NCBI GenBank assembly: GCA_026786005.1
Contig: JAJAYW010000003.1
Span: 1 to 38,039, forward strand
Direction: 5' to 3'
Length of the DNA stretch: 38,039 nt
Origin: Lysobacter sp.
GTDB taxonomy: Bacteria; Pseudomonadota; Gammaproteobacteria; Xanthomonadales; Xanthomonadaceae
In this document: positions 37,309 through 38,039 of the stretch, one piece after another
Layout: each line of letters begins with the position of its first letter
Position numbering within the stretch: position 1 is the stretch's first letter
Position numbers and translations under genes: made by a program
The notes under the pieces: model-generated
Database searches by the model: none
What the model was told of the DNA's origin: nothing
Seen by the model: the letters and a program-made list of their open reading frames with translations, nothing else

Positions 37309-38039
37309 GACGGGCCCAATCGACGTTTCCGCGATCATACCCACATTCAATCGGCGCGATCTCGTGGTCCGGGCGATTGAATCAGTGCTGGCGCAGACGC
37401 GTCGCGTGGACGAAATCGTGGTGGTGGACGATGGCTCCACCGATGGCACGGAAGCGTTATTACGCCACGTGTATGGCGACCGCCTGCACTACGTCTGGCA
37501 ACCCAATGCCGGTGTCTCCGCCGCCCGCAACCATGGCATGTCGATCGCGCAGGGCCGCTATTTTGCATTGCTCGACAGTGATGACGAATGGTTGCCGGAG
37601 AAGACCGCGCTGCAGTTCGACTGGCTCCAGGCCCGCCCGGATTTCGGCTTGGTGGTGTGCGACGTCACCCGCGTGGACGACCAGCACCGCGAGACGGACG
37701 TGTTCCGCCGCCGCGAAGTCATTCGCGAGGACGGCTGGGTGCTGCGCTGGATCCTGCGCAACCCGGCGTTGGTACCGGCGTCGGTGATGATGCGGCGCGA
37801 AGTGTACGAGGACGTTGGTGGTTTCGACGTGTCCCTGCGCACGGCCGAGGACATCGACTTCCACTTGCGCGCTGCCAAGTGCTGGCGCATCGGCGTCATC
37901 GAACAACCGCTGGTACGCGCGATGCGGGGCCACGATGGGCTCTCAGCATTGCCTCATACATACGACGACTACCTGCAGGTGATGGAAGGAGCGATTGCAG
38001 AGGCACACGGCGTGGTGGACGAAACCGAGCGCCTTCAGG
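37307..38039 (+). CDS. Glycosyltransferase family 2 (partial, runs off the window end)
   Basis: Frame from ATG 37307: MTGPIDVSAIIPTFNRRDLVVRAIESVLAQTRRVDEIVVVDDGSTDGTEALL..GVSAARNHGMSIAQGRYFALLDSDDEWLPEK. Absent from the ORF track because no stop lies in the window. Confidence 0.93.
   Translation, partial: MTGPIDVSAIIPTFNRRDLVVRAIESVLAQTRRVDEIVVVDDGSTDGTEALLRHVYGDRLHYVWQPNAGVSAARNHGMSIAQGRYFALLDSDDEWLPEKTALQFDWLQARPDFGLVVCDVTRVDDQHRETDVFRRREVIREDGWVLRWILRNPALVPASVMMRREVYEDVGGFDVSLRTAEDIDFHLRAAKCWRIGVIEQPLVRAMRGHDGLSALPHTYDDYLQVMEGAIAEAHGVVDETERLQ

Noticed and set aside
1-38039. CRISPR array
   Set aside because: Only two-copy tandem repeats were seen; no regularly spaced repeats with variable spacers and no cas genes.
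1-38039. Insertion sequence or integrase
   Set aside because: No transposase or recombinase-like ORF recognised on either strand.

Overview
High-GC, gammaproteobacterial-type window (nuoA/nuoB context suggests Xanthomonadales-like, by inference). It is dominated by one large exopolysaccharide (EPS) locus of the kind often found with exosortase A (XrtA/PEP-CTERM) systems. Left edge: nuoB (partial) and nuoA on the minus strand, a tRNA-like 3' fragment with a terminator hairpin, then galE (minus). The EPS core on the plus strand encodes a Wza-like export lipoprotein, a GumC/Wzz-like chain-length protein, a degenerate BY-kinase-like ATPase, an outer-membrane beta-barrel protein and two paralogous heparinase-II/III-like proteins. 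The second paralog has internal duplications and a 1-nt frameshift. A translationally coupled minus-strand operon follows: GT2, an unassigned H-x-H-H-D protein, two polysaccharide deacetylases, GT4, a PaaK/CapK-like adenylating enzyme, a Wzx-like flippase and an O-antigen-ligase-like protein. Plus-strand genes then encode a membrane J-domain protein, a methyltransferase, a glycosyltransferase, an oxidoreductase-epimerase fusion, GT4, asparagine synthase and another methyltransferase. A tightly coupled module of ACP, acyl-AMP ligase, NAD-synthase-like PP-loop ATPase and GNAT/FemAB-like protein follows. The window ends with a deacetylase and a truncated GT2 whose start codons overlap head to head. 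No exosortase, no priming glycosyltransferase, no CRISPR array and no integrase were seen. All family calls are from reading motifs by eye; no searches were run.
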